Positions 50,927 through 60,203 of a DNA stretch of 64,000 nucleotides are shown one piece after another. Made by a program: the position numbers and the translations under genes. The notes under the pieces were generated by a model that ran no database searches, was not told the origin of the DNA, and saw only the letters and a list, made by a program, of their open reading frames with translations. Source of the stretch: Dermatobacter hominis (lineage in GTDB: Bacteria > Actinomycetota > Acidimicrobiia > Acidimicrobiales > Microtrichaceae); contig NZ_CP085840.1 in the NCBI RefSeq assembly GCF_020715685.1, forward strand, positions 1,116,001 through 1,180,000. The letters run 5' to 3'. Numbering within the stretch: position 1 is the first letter of the stretch; each line of letters begins with the position of its first letter.

Positions 50927-52312
50927 ATGCCGCTGCACCGCCGCTCCGATGTCGACGAGCTGACCGCCGCCGTCTCCCGCCTCTCGAGCGAGATCGCCCG
51001 CTTCGAGTTCCCGACCGAGGCGACCGACCGCCGCATGGTCGAGGAGATCGTCGAGCGCGAGATCGAGCTCGACGGCAACGCCCACCAGAACCTGGCGACG
51101 TTCTGCTCGACCTGGGAACCCGAGCAGATCATGAAGTTGATGGCCCTCTCCATCAACAAGAACCTGATCGACAAGGACGAGTACCCGACGGCGGCCGAGA
51201 TCGAGAGCCGGTGCGTCCACATGCTCGCCGACCTGTGGAGCGCGCCCGAGACCCACGACGCCGTGGGCACGTCGGCCATCGGCTCGTCCGAGGCGTGCAT
51301 GCTCGCCGGCATGGCGATGCACCGGCGGTGGCGCAATCGCCGCCGGGCCGAGGGCAAGCCGACCGACTCCCCCAACTTCGTGTGCGGTCCCGTGCAGGTC
51401 GTGTGGCACAAGTTCGCCCGCTACTGGGACATCGAGCTGCGCGAGGTCGGGATGGCCGACGGCCGCTACGGCATGACGCCCGAGACCATGCTCGAGCAGA
51501 TCGACGAGAACACGATCGGCGTCGTCCCGACGCTCGGCGTCACCTACACCGGCATCTACGAGCCGGTGGCCGACCTGGCCGCGGCGCTCGACGACCTGCA
51601 GGAGCGCACCGGGCTCGACGTCGACATCCACGTCGACGCCGCCAGCGGCGGGTTCACCGCGCCGTTCCTCGCCCCCGACCTGGTCTGGGACTTCCGCCTC
51701 CCGCGCGTGAAGTCGATCAGCTCGTCGGGCCACAAGTTCGGCCTGGCCCCGCTCGGCGTCGGCTGGGTGCTGTTCCGGGACGCCGCCGAGCTGCCCGAGG
51801 AGCTCGTGTTCCACGTCACGTACCTGGGCGGCGACATGCCGACGTTCCAGATCAACTTCTCCCGGCCCGCCGGGCAGATCATCGCCCAGTACGCCGGCTT
51901 CCTCCGCCTGGGCCGAGAGGGGTACGCCGCCGCCCACGGGAGCAGCTACGCGACCGCCAAGCACCTCGCCGAGCAGCTGCCGAAGGTCGGCCCGCTGGAG
52001 CTGATCTACGACGGCGACCCCGCCGTCGGGATCCCGGCGGTGACGTGGAAGCTCCGCGAGGACGCGGGCGTCACGTGGACGCTGTACGAGCTGGCCGACC
52101 GCCTGCGGACGAGGGGCTGGCAGGTGCCGGCGTACCCGCTCACCGGCGACCTGTCGACCCAGGTCGTCCAGCGGGCGCTGATCCGCCTCGAGATCACCAC
52201 CGACGAGATCAACGCCCTGCTCAACGACATGAAGGAGGCGGTGGAGTTCCTCGAGCGCCATCCCGTCACCGTGCCGATGAGCCAGGAGGAGGGCACCTCC
52301 TTCTCGCACTAG
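50927..52312 (+). CDS. gad: Glutamate decarboxylase
   Basis: 461 residues, PLP-dependent group II decarboxylase. [22 protein letters not shown] is the cofactor-binding segment (GSSEACMLA), [13 protein letters not shown] carries the PLP-pairing Asp and Ala, and [16 protein letters not shown] the Schiff-base lysine in [17 protein letters not shown] near the N-terminus matches GadB. It converts glutamate to GABA and CO2, consuming a proton, in acid resistance or GABA metabolism. There is no adjacent GABA antiporter. The C-terminus TSFSH is short, as in GadB. Confidence 0.93.
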   Translation: MPLHRRSDVDELTAAVSRLSSEIARFEFPTEATDRRMVEEIVEREIELDGNAHQNLATFCSTWEPEQIMKLMALSINKNLIDKDEYPTAAEIESRCVHMLADLWSAPETHDAVGTSAIGSSEACMLAGMAMHRRWRNRRRAEGKPTDSPNFVCGPVQVVWHKFARYWDIELREVGMADGRYGMTPETMLEQIDENTIGVVPTLGVTYTGIYEPVADLAAALDDLQERTGLDVDIHVDAASGGFTAPFLAPDLVWDFRLPRVKSISSSGHKFGLAPLGVGWVLFRDAAELPEELVFHVTYLGGDMPTFQINFSRPAGQIIAQYAGFLRLGREGYAAAHGSSYATAKHLAEQLPKVGPLELIYDGDPAVGIPAVTWKLREDAGVTWTLYELADRLRTRGWQVPAYPLTGDLSTQVVQRALIRLEITTDEINALLNDMKEAVEFLERHPVTVPMSQEEGTSFSH

Positions 52313-52409
52313 GGGGATGGTGCGGCCCGTCTGAGGCGCCGTTCAGCGGATCGCGCGGCGCCTCCTCAGCGGGGACCGGTCCCCGTGGAGCACTGTCACA
52401 CCCCCTCGG

Positions 52410-52415
52410 CATGCT
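52410..52415 (+). promoter_or_regulatory. Variant -10 (CATGCT) for the 117-residue gene
   Basis: CATGCT ends 6 bases before ATG 52422. Confidence 0.4.
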
Positions 52416-52421
52416 GGTGCC

Positions 52422-52775
52422 ATGACCACGCAGCTCACGCTCATCTCCGTCCCGGCGACACCCGCCCGGCAGGATGCCGGCGACGAGGCCGCGGACGTCA
52501 CCCCGACCGACCGGACCCCCTCCCTGACGGTGCTGCCCGCACCGGCGCCCGAGCCCGGCACGACGGCGCGGGGCGCCCACCGCCGCTCGGTCGAGCACCA
52601 GGGCTGGCTCGATCGCCGGACGATCTCCACGGGCCGCAAGGGCATCGCCGCCGCCCGGGCCGCCCTGGCCGACGCCAACCGCCGGGTGGCCGACCGCCAG
52701 GCGGCGGAGGAGGCCGAGCGGGAGGCCGAGCTCGCCCGCCAGGCCCGCGGGATCACCGGCACCCACGCCGCCTGA
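52422..52775 (+). CDS. Small hypothetical protein with charged helical C-terminus
   Basis: 117 residues, not recognised by function. The N-terminal ~50 residues are Pro/Thr/Ala-rich and likely disordered. The C-terminal half (WLDRRTISTGRKGIAAARAAL, then ADRQAAEEAEREAELARQ) is a highly charged helix. The STGRKGIAAARAAL motif looks conserved and resembles small actinobacterial proteins of unknown role. Placed alone between glutamate decarboxylase and thiolase, with its own promoter-like hexamer. Confidence 0.65.
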   Translation: MTTQLTLISVPATPARQDAGDEAADVTPTDRTPSLTVLPAPAPEPGTTARGAHRRSVEHQGWLDRRTISTGRKGIAAARAALADANRRVADRQAAEEAEREAELARQARGITGTHAA

Positions 52776-52864
52776 CCGACCGGCGATCGCACCCGGCGCC
52801 GATCACGACCGGGAGCCACTCCGACGGGATGCCCCTCCGACGGGATGCCCCTCGCCGACATCCG

Positions 52865-52870
52865 TAGGAT
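52865..52870 (+). promoter_or_regulatory. -10 hexamer for the thiolase gene
   Basis: TAGGAT ends 6 bases before ATG 52877. Confidence 0.6.
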
Positions 52871-52876
52871 GCCGCC

Positions 52877-54055
<1,179 letters not shown>

Positions 54056-54056
54056 C

Positions 54057-54674
54057 GTGGCCCACCCGGGCGCGGCGACGCGCATCGCCCGCCCGGGTGG
54101 CGACCGCCCTCCGACCCGCCGGCCGGTGCCGCGACCGGCGGTGCTGCTGCTCGCGGCGACGATCCTGGCTGCGGGAGCGGTGCTGGCGAGCTGCGGCTCC
54201 GACCCGGAGGCCGGCGGCGAGCCCCGGGGCCCCGGCGCGGTCGAGGGCAACGCGACGGTCGTCCGGGTGGTCGACGGCGACACGCTGGTGGCCGACCTCG
54301 GCGGCGCCGAGGAGCGCGTCCGGCTGATCGGCATCGACACCCCCGAGAGCGTGAAGCAGGGGGCGCCGGTCGAGTGCTTCGGCAAGGAGGCGTCGAAGCA
54401 CACCGGCGAGCTGCTCCCAGAGGGCACGCGGGTCCGGCTCGTGCTCGACGTCGAGGAGCGTGATCGCTACGAACGACTCCTCGCGTACGTGTACCGGGCG
54501 TCCGACGGCCTGTTCGTGAACCTGGCGCTCGCCGCCGACGGCTACGCCGGCCTACTGACCTACCCGCCCAACGTGGCCCACACCGACGAGTTCCGTCGGG
54601 CGGTCGCCGACGCTCGCGCCGCCGGCGCCGGGCTGTGGGGCGCCTGCGCGGCCGACCCCCCGGTCGACCACTGA
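54057..54674 (+). CDS. Staphylococcal-nuclease-like lipoprotein
   Basis: 205 residues from a GTG just after the thiolase stop. An Arg/Pro-rich start and hydrophobic core end in the lipobox LASC. The SNase/thermonuclease domain shows VRVVDGDTLVADL, VRLIGIDTPES (Arg-35 and Asp/Glu region), and DVEERDRYERLLAYVYR (catalytic Arg-87 equivalent). A surface nuclease would digest extracellular DNA or RNA for nutrients. The tight spacing suggests co-transcription with the thiolase despite the unrelated roles. Confidence 0.87.
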   Translation: MAHPGAATRIARPGGDRPPTRRPVPRPAVLLLAATILAAGAVLASCGSDPEAGGEPRGPGAVEGNATVVRVVDGDTLVADLGGAEERVRLIGIDTPESVKQGAPVECFGKEASKHTGELLPEGTRVRLVLDVEERDRYERLLAYVYRASDGLFVNLALAADGYAGLLTYPPNVAHTDEFRRAVADARAAGAGLWGACAADPPVDH

Positions 54675-54693
54675 GCCGGCCTGCGACCTCGGG

Positions 54694-55527
54694 TCAGCCG
54701 GCGCGCTGGAGGTCGCGCAGCTCGCGCCACCCGATGAGCACGGCACCCGAGCGCTCGACCATCGCCCTCAGCTCGGTGTCGCCGGTGAGCAGGAAGTGGT
54801 CCTCGACGCGGGTGGCCCAGTCGGGGGCGAGCGACCGCAGCTCCGAGTGGTCGGTGGCGGGGTGGGCGAAGATCTCGGTCACGCCCGGCCGAAGGTCCTG
54901 GATCAACCGCTCGAACGCCGGACGAGCGCCCATCCCGGTCGAGAAGATGAGGTGGTCGGGCGCGATCACGCCCTCGTCCTCCGCGAGCTGGCGGTGCGGG
55001 AACCCGGTCAGCTCCTGGGTCGACCACCCCGACAGCCGGATCGGCAGGCCGAAGTCGATCGCCAGGTCCAGGTAGATGTCGAAGAACTCGGGGCGCATCT
55101 GGAGCGTCCCCATGTGGGAGTCGAGGTGCGTGACGTCGAAGCCCCAGAGGATCGCCCGCTCCACCTGCGCCCGCAGCTCGCGCCGGGTCTCGTCGAGGTC
55201 CGCGTGGTCCCACACGTCGACGACGGTGCGCGGGAACCCGCCGTCGCCGTCGAGCAGCGACGGCGCGACCGTGATCGGCCCCCACCGGTACAGCTCCCAC
55301 TCGGCGTTGAGCGTCAGGTGCACGCCGACGTCCTCGCCGCGGTAGTGCGACGCGGCCTCGCGCGCCCAGGGGCACGGCACCATCAGCGTGGCCGAGGTCG
55401 CCAGGCCGTTGCGCAGCGAGTCGTAGACCCCCTCGTTCGACGAGTGGCACATGCCGAGGTCGTCGCAGTTGACGATCAGCAGCCGGTCGTCCGCGGAGTA
55501 GCCGAGGCGTTCGGCGAGCGTGCTCAT
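54694..55527 (-). CDS. ChbG/HpnK (YdjC-like) carbohydrate deacetylase
   Basis: 277 residues. LIVNCDDLGMCHSSNEG holds the catalytic Asp and metal Asp/His, DVGVHLTLNAEWE and VTHLDSHMGTLQ the other metal-binding His residues, and FAHPATD the C-terminal His. YdjC enzymes remove acetyl groups from chitobiose, hopanoid-linked or other amino sugars. Its ATG overlaps the stop of the Mca-like gene (ATGA), so the two deacetylases are made together. Confidence 0.88.
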   Translation of the reverse strand: MSTLAERLGYSADDRLLIVNCDDLGMCHSSNEGVYDSLRNGLATSATLMVPCPWAREAASHYRGEDVGVHLTLNAEWELYRWGPITVAPSLLDGDGGFPRTVVDVWDHADLDETRRELRAQVERAILWGFDVTHLDSHMGTLQMRPEFFDIYLDLAIDFGLPIRLSGWSTQELTGFPHRQLAEDEGVIAPDHLIFSTGMGARPAFERLIQDLRPGVTEIFAHPATDHSELRSLAPDWATRVEDHFLLTGDTELRAMVERSGAVLIGWRELRDLQRAG

Positions 55528-56393
55528 CGTCCGGGCACCCCGGCGAACAGGTCCGACTCGGGCACCTGGGTGTCGACGAGCGACCGGGCGAGGATGTAGT
55601 CGTCGTAGGGGTGGACGTCACGCGCGACGTCGGAGGGCAGGCCGAACCAGAACGGCGAGTCCGGATCGATCTGGGTGGCGTGGGCGAGCAGCGCCTTCTC
55701 CCGCACCTGGTAGAAGTCGCCGACGGGGACCCTCGTGGTGATCAGGTCGTCCTGCGAGGCGTCGGCCCAACGTTGCCGCCACGTCTCGTCGAACGGCGAC
55801 TCGAGCCCGAGCTCGAGGAACTTCTCGTGCATCCCGATCATCCGGGCGCTCGACCAGGCCGAGTAGTACAGCTTTAGCGGCTGGAACGGCTCACCGGCCT
55901 CGGGGTACCAGTCGGGGTCCGCAGCCCGGTCGAACGCCGGGATCGTGATGTCGTGCACCCGGAGGTGATCGGGGTGCGCGTAGTGCGACTGGTCCTCGGG
56001 ATAGGTGACGACCACCTGTGGGCGGTCCCGCCGGATGATGGCGACGAGCTTGCCGATCGCCTCGTCGATCGGGGCGTTCCAGAAGTTGTCGGAGCGCTCG
56101 TTCTCGGGCGTGTCGGGCATGCCGGAGTCGTGGTAGCCGAGCAGGTCGACGTGGTCGTAGCCGATGATCTCCGTCGCCCGGGCCAGCTCCTCGCGCCGCA
56201 CTGCGGCGAGGTTCTCCCGCACGTCGTCGCGATCCATCGCGGGGTTCAGGATGTCTCCGGCCTCCCCGCCCGTGCAGCAGACCAACGTGGACGGGATGCC
56301 CTGGGTCTTGTACAGCGCGACGGTGGGCGCGCCCTTCGACGACTCGTCGTCGGGGTGCGCGTGCACGGTGAGCAGGCGGAGGGGGTCGGTCAC
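55524..56393 (-). CDS. mca: PIG-L deacetylase, mycothiol S-conjugate amidase-like
   Basis: 289 residues from GTG 56393, set by the TAGCGT -10 seven bases upstream. VHAHPDDESSKGA (10-22) is the PIG-L zinc motif, CTGGEAGDILNPAMDRDDV and NLAAVRREELARAT are strongly Mca-like (same run CTGGExGDILNPAMDR), and SHYAHPDHLRVHD gives the third zinc ligand. Mca cleaves mycothiol conjugates to release mercapturic acids and GlcN-Ins during detoxification, which fits an actinobacterium. MshB-like deacetylase is the alternative. Confidence 0.82.
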   Translation of the reverse strand: MTDPLRLLTVHAHPDDESSKGAPTVALYKTQGIPSTLVCCTGGEAGDILNPAMDRDDVRENLAAVRREELARATEIIGYDHVDLLGYHDSGMPDTPENERSDNFWNAPIDEAIGKLVAIIRRDRPQVVVTYPEDQSHYAHPDHLRVHDITIPAFDRAADPDWYPEAGEPFQPLKLYYSAWSSARMIGMHEKFLELGLESPFDETWRQRWADASQDDLITTRVPVGDFYQVREKALLAHATQIDPDSPFWFGLPSDVARDVHPYDDYILARSLVDTQVPESDLFAGVPGR

Positions 56394-56400
56394 CCGCACC

Positions 56401-56406
56401 ACGCTA
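56401..56406 (-). promoter_or_regulatory. -10 hexamer for the deacetylase pair
   Basis: TAGCGT on the minus strand ends 7 bases before GTG 56393 and argues against the earlier GTG 56402. Confidence 0.55.
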
Positions 56407-56417
56407 CCGGCGCCCGT

Positions 56418-57338
56418 TCACGGACGAGTCGGCACGGTCGACCAGCGGACGCCGCCCGCCCCGGGGCTGCGGCGCTGGACCCGTGCGGAGATCATCCGCT
56501 CCACCAGGCGCCACGCGACCCATCCCGCCGGTGCGGCCAGCACCGCGACCACCGCCGACACCGCGAGGGGGAGCGCCAGGGCCCAACCCGACGCGTTCAT
56601 GAACCCCAGCGCCGGGATCAGCACGACCAGCGACGCCGGTCCGGAGAGCGACGCGGCGACGACCGCGTAGGAGCCGGGGGTCGACGGCCAGCGGCGTGTC
56701 TCTCCGAGGGAGACGAAGCCAGCGACGAGCACGCCGAGGACCAGTCCGGCGACCACGCCCACGATGCCCCCGACGATGGTCCCGAACAGTCCCGACTCGA
56801 GGATGCCCGGCCCGGATCCGGGTCCGAACGCGTGGTCGGCGACGGCGACCGCGGTGGCGCCACCACCCACGATGGCGGCGCTGGCTGCCCCGCCGCCCAC
56901 GACACCGACCGCCGCCCAAGCGCCGACCTGGTCCCACCACGAGCCCCGGTCGACCGCCGCGGTCGGGATCGGACGGGCCCGCACCCCGATGACCACGACG
57001 GACACCACCGCGACCAGTGCGCCGACGACCGGGACCACGGTCCACACCAGCGACGGACCGAACGAGACCGACGGCTGTGTCGGGACGTCCTCGCACACGG
57101 GGCCGTACGGCACGACCGACATCCGCATCGTGCCGTAGTCGTACTCGCCCCCGCTCGGCATCGTGCAGAACCCGAAGGACAGCGCGGTCAGGAGCCACGG
57201 CACCACCAACACCACGACGACGAGCACGAGGGACCCCGTCAGGATCGACGGCGCGAGCCACGGGCCGGGCGCGGCACGACCCCGCCGGCCCGATCGCGTC
57301 GTCGTGACCGCTGGACCTCCGGGCCGGTGCTCCCCCAC
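56418..57338 (-). CDS. Integral membrane protein of unknown function
   Basis: 306 residues, about seven hydrophobic segments, Gly/Val/Ala-rich. After the first helix (GSLVLVVVVLVVPWLLTAL) an outside loop has two cysteines: SFGFCTMPSGG .. SVVPYGPVCEDVP, a C-x24-C pair ending in VPYGPVC. Later helices hold GGIVGVVAGLVLGVLVAGF. The C-terminal half is basic. GTG 57338 gives VGEHRPGG; the frame is open into the next gene upstream. Not a recognised transporter. A similar Cys pair occurs in the neighbour at 57424. Confidence 0.6.
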   Translation of the reverse strand: MGEHRPGGPAVTTTRSGRRGRAAPGPWLAPSILTGSLVLVVVVLVVPWLLTALSFGFCTMPSGGEYDYGTMRMSVVPYGPVCEDVPTQPSVSFGPSLVWTVVPVVGALVAVVSVVVIGVRARPIPTAAVDRGSWWDQVGAWAAVGVVGGGAASAAIVGGGATAVAVADHAFGPGSGPGILESGLFGTIVGGIVGVVAGLVLGVLVAGFVSLGETRRWPSTPGSYAVVAASLSGPASLVVLIPALGFMNASGWALALPLAVSAVVAVLAAPAGWVAWRLVERMISARVQRRSPGAGGVRWSTVPTRP

Positions 57339-57354
57339 CCCGCCAGTGTGCACG

Positions 57355-57380
57355 GTTCCCGACGTGATCACGTCGGGAAC
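57355..57380. promoter_or_regulatory. 26-bp perfect palindrome between two membrane-protein genes
   Basis: The half-site GTTCCCGACGTGA (57355-57367) is followed directly by its exact complement (57368-57380). It lies 17 bases upstream of GTG 57338 and 43 bases past the 57424 stop. As DNA it is a candidate dimer-binding operator; as RNA it can fold into a 10-bp stem with a TGATCA loop and end the upstream transcript. Confidence 0.8.
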
Positions 57381-57423
57381 TCGATGCGACGTGGCGCGTC
57401 GCGCTGGCCGAGGCACAACCGGG

Positions 57424-57867
57424 TCAGCGGCCCGACCACCGGTCGTCGCGCCCGGCGGCGACCGGCTCCCGCTCGCGGTCGGTGCCCGGGTCGGCTCCGC
57501 CCTCGCCGCCCGCCTCGGCGTCCGCCCCGTCGTCGTCGCGACGGGTCCCGACCAGGCCGGCCGCGCCGACGAGGCCCGTGAGCGCGCCGGCGGCCAGCGC
57601 GGTGCGCCACACCGGCTCCGGCGGGTCGACCTCGACGTCGTCGTAGGGCGTACCGAAGGGGTCGATGCGCTCGTGCCGGCAGGTGGGCCCGAACGGCACG
57701 AGCTGCAGCTCGGCGCGCACCTCGGTGCGGGCGAGGCCGTCGTGGGGGCACGTGGACGCGCCGGCCGGCCCGGCGGCCACCACCGCCGCGAGGAGCGTGG
57801 CGGTGCACCACACCAGGCCGGCGATCGCCAACCCCGAGAACGCGCCGCGCGCCCGCCCGTGTCCCAC
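57424..57867 (-). CDS. Small two-helix membrane protein
   Basis: 147 residues, not recognised. A first hydrophobic segment (GLAIAGLVWCTATLLAAVVAAG) is followed by a ~45-residue outer loop with STCPHDG .. VPFGPTCRHE, a Cys pair like that of the 56418-57338 protein, then a second helix (RTALAAGALTGLVGAAGLVG) and an acidic cytoplasmic tail. It precedes the other protein on the same strand with the palindrome between them, so the pair is likely linked. Function unknown. Confidence 0.65.
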   Translation of the reverse strand: MGHGRARGAFSGLAIAGLVWCTATLLAAVVAAGPAGASTCPHDGLARTEVRAELQLVPFGPTCRHERIDPFGTPYDDVEVDPPEPVWRTALAAGALTGLVGAAGLVGTRRDDDGADAEAGGEGGADPGTDREREPVAAGRDDRWSGR

Positions 57868-57963
57868 GACGCCGAATGGTGGCAGCGAGCGTCGTCGAGG
57901 TCGACGGGCGGAACCACCCAGGACGGGAGCGGTCAGAAAGTCGCGGCCGCCGGCGGGCGGAGA

Positions 57964-59211
57964 TCAGCCCCTGAGGGCGGCCCGGAGCGGTTCGAGGTCG
58001 ATCTGTCCGGTCGGGTCGTCCTCGTCCTCGACCACGCGCCACCCGCAGAGCTCGGCCAGGCGCTCCCGACCCTCGTGCGGGCCGGTGGCGATCAGGTCGT
58101 CGCCGGCGGTGAGCCGCACCCAGCCGCGTGGCCGGTACAGGTAGCGGCTGTCCCGGCGGATCGCCAGGATCCAGAAGCCGGGCTCGATGTCGAGCTGCAG
58201 CTCGGCCAGCGACTTGCCGTCGACCACCGAGCCGGGGGCGACCGGCACGCGGGTGGCCACGACGTCGGCCTCGCCGAGCGCGATGTTGACGATCGGGTGG
58301 ACCTCGATGCCGTCGGTGATCAGCCACACCATCTGGGCGGCCTGGTCGCCGATCTCCTCGGCCGCCGCGGCGAGCTGCAGGAGGCCCCGCAGGGGCGACG
58401 GGTCGACGTCGTGCTTGGCGGCGCGCAGCACCCAGAGCTGGAGGTGGTCCTTCATCTCGTCGAGCCGCTCGGCCAAGTGGTTGACCTCGGCGGCCAGGCC
58501 GGCGTCGCGCAGGGCGAGGGCCGAGTAGGCCAGGCCGACCGCCGCCTCGGACACGTCCTTCATCTCGACGAGCACGTCGACGGCGCGGTCGAGGTCGGTC
58601 AGCGCGTCGGGCTCGGGGACCTCGGGCGGCTCCCACGTCGGAGCGGCCGCGAGCTCGTGGAGGCGGGCGATGCCGGCGGGCGACCCTCGCAGGAACAGCA
58701 CGTCGCCGGGCATGAGCACGACGTCGCCGTCGATCTCCTCGATCATCCACGAGCGGCCGCGACGGATGGCCACCACGCGCATGCCGCACTGGACCGGGAT
58801 CTCCAGATCCTTCAGCGGCCGGTGCGCCAAGTGGGATCCCTCGCGGATCCACACGCGGTGCGACACCTCGTCCGCGTTCGACAGGTCGGCGATCAGCTCG
58901 TTCGGGATGCCGAGGCGGTGGGTGACGATCCGGGTGATGTCGACCGCGGCGTTGCCGATGCCCTCGATCGCCGAGATCACCTGCAGGACCGACGCCATGC
59001 CCTCGGCCTCTGCCGGTCGGCGCACGGCGAGGATGCAGATCGCCCTCATCTCCTGCGTCAGGTCGTTCAGCTGCTCCTCGAGCTCACCGAGCTCGTCGGC
59101 CATGCCGGGATCGTTGAAGTAGACGGCCGCGTAGGCCAGGTCGACCATGATCTCCGAGGTGTCCTTCGCCTCGGCGAGCATGGCCTTGAGACTTCGCGGT
59201 CGGTCGTCCAT
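57964..59211 (-). CDS. Double PhoU-like / RCK_C domain protein
   Basis: 415 residues with a repeated PhoU-then-RCK_C layout. PhoU-like helices (~1-85: EIMVDLAYAAVYFNDPGMAD; again ~200-285: EAAVGLAYSALALRDAGLAAE) alternate with TrkA-C (RCK_C) domains (GSHLAHRPLKDLEIP and MPGDVLFLRG; then GSVVDGKSLAELQL and LTAGDDLIATG). Such proteins usually gate or regulate K+ or anion channels through small-molecule binding. No channel gene is adjacent. ATG 59211 is preferred over GTG 59235 because TATCCT (the -10) lies between them. Confidence 0.85.
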   Translation of the reverse strand: MDDRPRSLKAMLAEAKDTSEIMVDLAYAAVYFNDPGMADELGELEEQLNDLTQEMRAICILAVRRPAEAEGMASVLQVISAIEGIGNAAVDITRIVTHRLGIPNELIADLSNADEVSHRVWIREGSHLAHRPLKDLEIPVQCGMRVVAIRRGRSWMIEEIDGDVVLMPGDVLFLRGSPAGIARLHELAAAPTWEPPEVPEPDALTDLDRAVDVLVEMKDVSEAAVGLAYSALALRDAGLAAEVNHLAERLDEMKDHLQLWVLRAAKHDVDPSPLRGLLQLAAAAEEIGDQAAQMVWLITDGIEVHPIVNIALGEADVVATRVPVAPGSVVDGKSLAELQLDIEPGFWILAIRRDSRYLYRPRGWVRLTAGDDLIATGPHEGRERLAELCGWRVVEDEDDPTGQIDLEPLRAALRG

Positions 59212-59222
59212 ATGGGACAGAA

Positions 59223-59228
59223 AGGATA
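59223..59228 (-). promoter_or_regulatory. -10 hexamer for the PhoU/RCK gene
   Basis: TATCCT on the minus strand ends 11 bases before ATG 59211, giving a very short leader and ruling out GTG 59235. Confidence 0.5.
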
Positions 59229-59315
59229 GGTCCACCGGTGGGTCGACTGGCCGAAATCCCCGGGTTCTCGTGACATCCGTGCGTCGTCAGCACCGTCTCG
59301 TGGCGTCAGAAACGG

Positions 59316-60203
59316 TCACATGACGACGGCGAGCTGGCGCACGTCGGCGAGCAGCCGACCCGTCGAGTCCCACACGGAGCCGTGCTCGACCAGGTAGCCG
59401 TCGCGTGCGACCGGGCTGGCGAAGCGCACGAAGCACCAGGCCGACTCCTCGCCGTCGGCCGACGGGCCCGCCAGCGAGTCCGACGGCCGGCCCCGGAAGT
59501 GGACGGTCAGGTCGACGGTGGGCACCGCGAGCTGCTCGGCGGCCCGGCTGAACACCGGCGGCATCCACGCGTCCGACATGGCGACGAGCACCATCTCGTC
59601 GACCACCGGCGACTCCTTCAGCCGGAGCCAGCCCCCGGTCTCCGCGGTCGCGCCCGGCTCGCCCGCGAACGGAACCCCGCCGAAGCCCCACCGCATCTCG
59701 TAGCGGGCCCGCATCGGGATGTCGCGCTCGGGGTCGATCGGGGCGGGCTCGATCTCGGACCACCGTGGCACCGTCGACCCGTCGAGCGCCCGGGGCAGCC
59801 CGTCGGTCTCGTCGAACTCGAGCGAGCCCTCCCGGGGCGCGCCGACCGCCACGAGCGCCAGCACGAGCAGGCGGCCGTCCTGGGTCATCCGGGCCGAGAC
59901 GTTGCTCACGCTGCGCCCGGCGCGCTCGATCGTGACCTCGACCTCGACGTCGCCCTCGGTCGGCGGCCGGAGGTAGTGGAACGTCGCCGAGATCGGCCGG
60001 CGCGAGGGGTCGGCGACCTCGGCGACGACGGCCCGGAGCAGGATCGCGGCCACGTAGCCGCCGTTCGGGCCCAGCACGATCCACCACGCCGGTGAGATCC
60101 GGGCGCGGTAGCGGCCGTCGCCGAGCGCCTCGACCGCGGTGTCGCGCTCGAACTCGGTGCCGCCGCCGCGCACGATCGCCGATGCGGACGAGGAGTGGGT
60201 CAT
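59316..60203 (-). CDS. Acyl-CoA thioesterase-like protein
   Basis: 295 residues, double-hotdog pattern: ISPAWWIVLGPNGGYVAAILLRA and ISATFHYLRPPTEGDVEVEV in the first, VDLTVHFRGRPSD and VWDSTGRLLADVRQLAVV in the second. NGGYVAA-like residues of the TesB family line the active site. The ATG overlaps the acyl-CoA dehydrogenase stop (ATGA), so it is translated with it and could trim acyl-CoAs made in the same pathway. Confidence 0.85.
   Translation of the reverse strand: MTHSSSASAIVRGGGTEFERDTAVEALGDGRYRARISPAWWIVLGPNGGYVAAILLRAVVAEVADPSRRPISATFHYLRPPTEGDVEVEVTIERAGRSVSNVSARMTQDGRLLVLALVAVGAPREGSLEFDETDGLPRALDGSTVPRWSEIEPAPIDPERDIPMRARYEMRWGFGGVPFAGEPGATAETGGWLRLKESPVVDEMVLVAMSDAWMPPVFSRAAEQLAVPTVDLTVHFRGRPSDSLAGPSADGEESAWCFVRFASPVARDGYLVEHGSVWDSTGRLLADVRQLAVVM

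Noticed and set aside
56418-57917. A 499-residue fusion of the two membrane proteins
   Set aside because: Between 57339 and 57423 the shared frame carries a palindrome and unlike composition; the small gene has its own ATG and stop in another frame.
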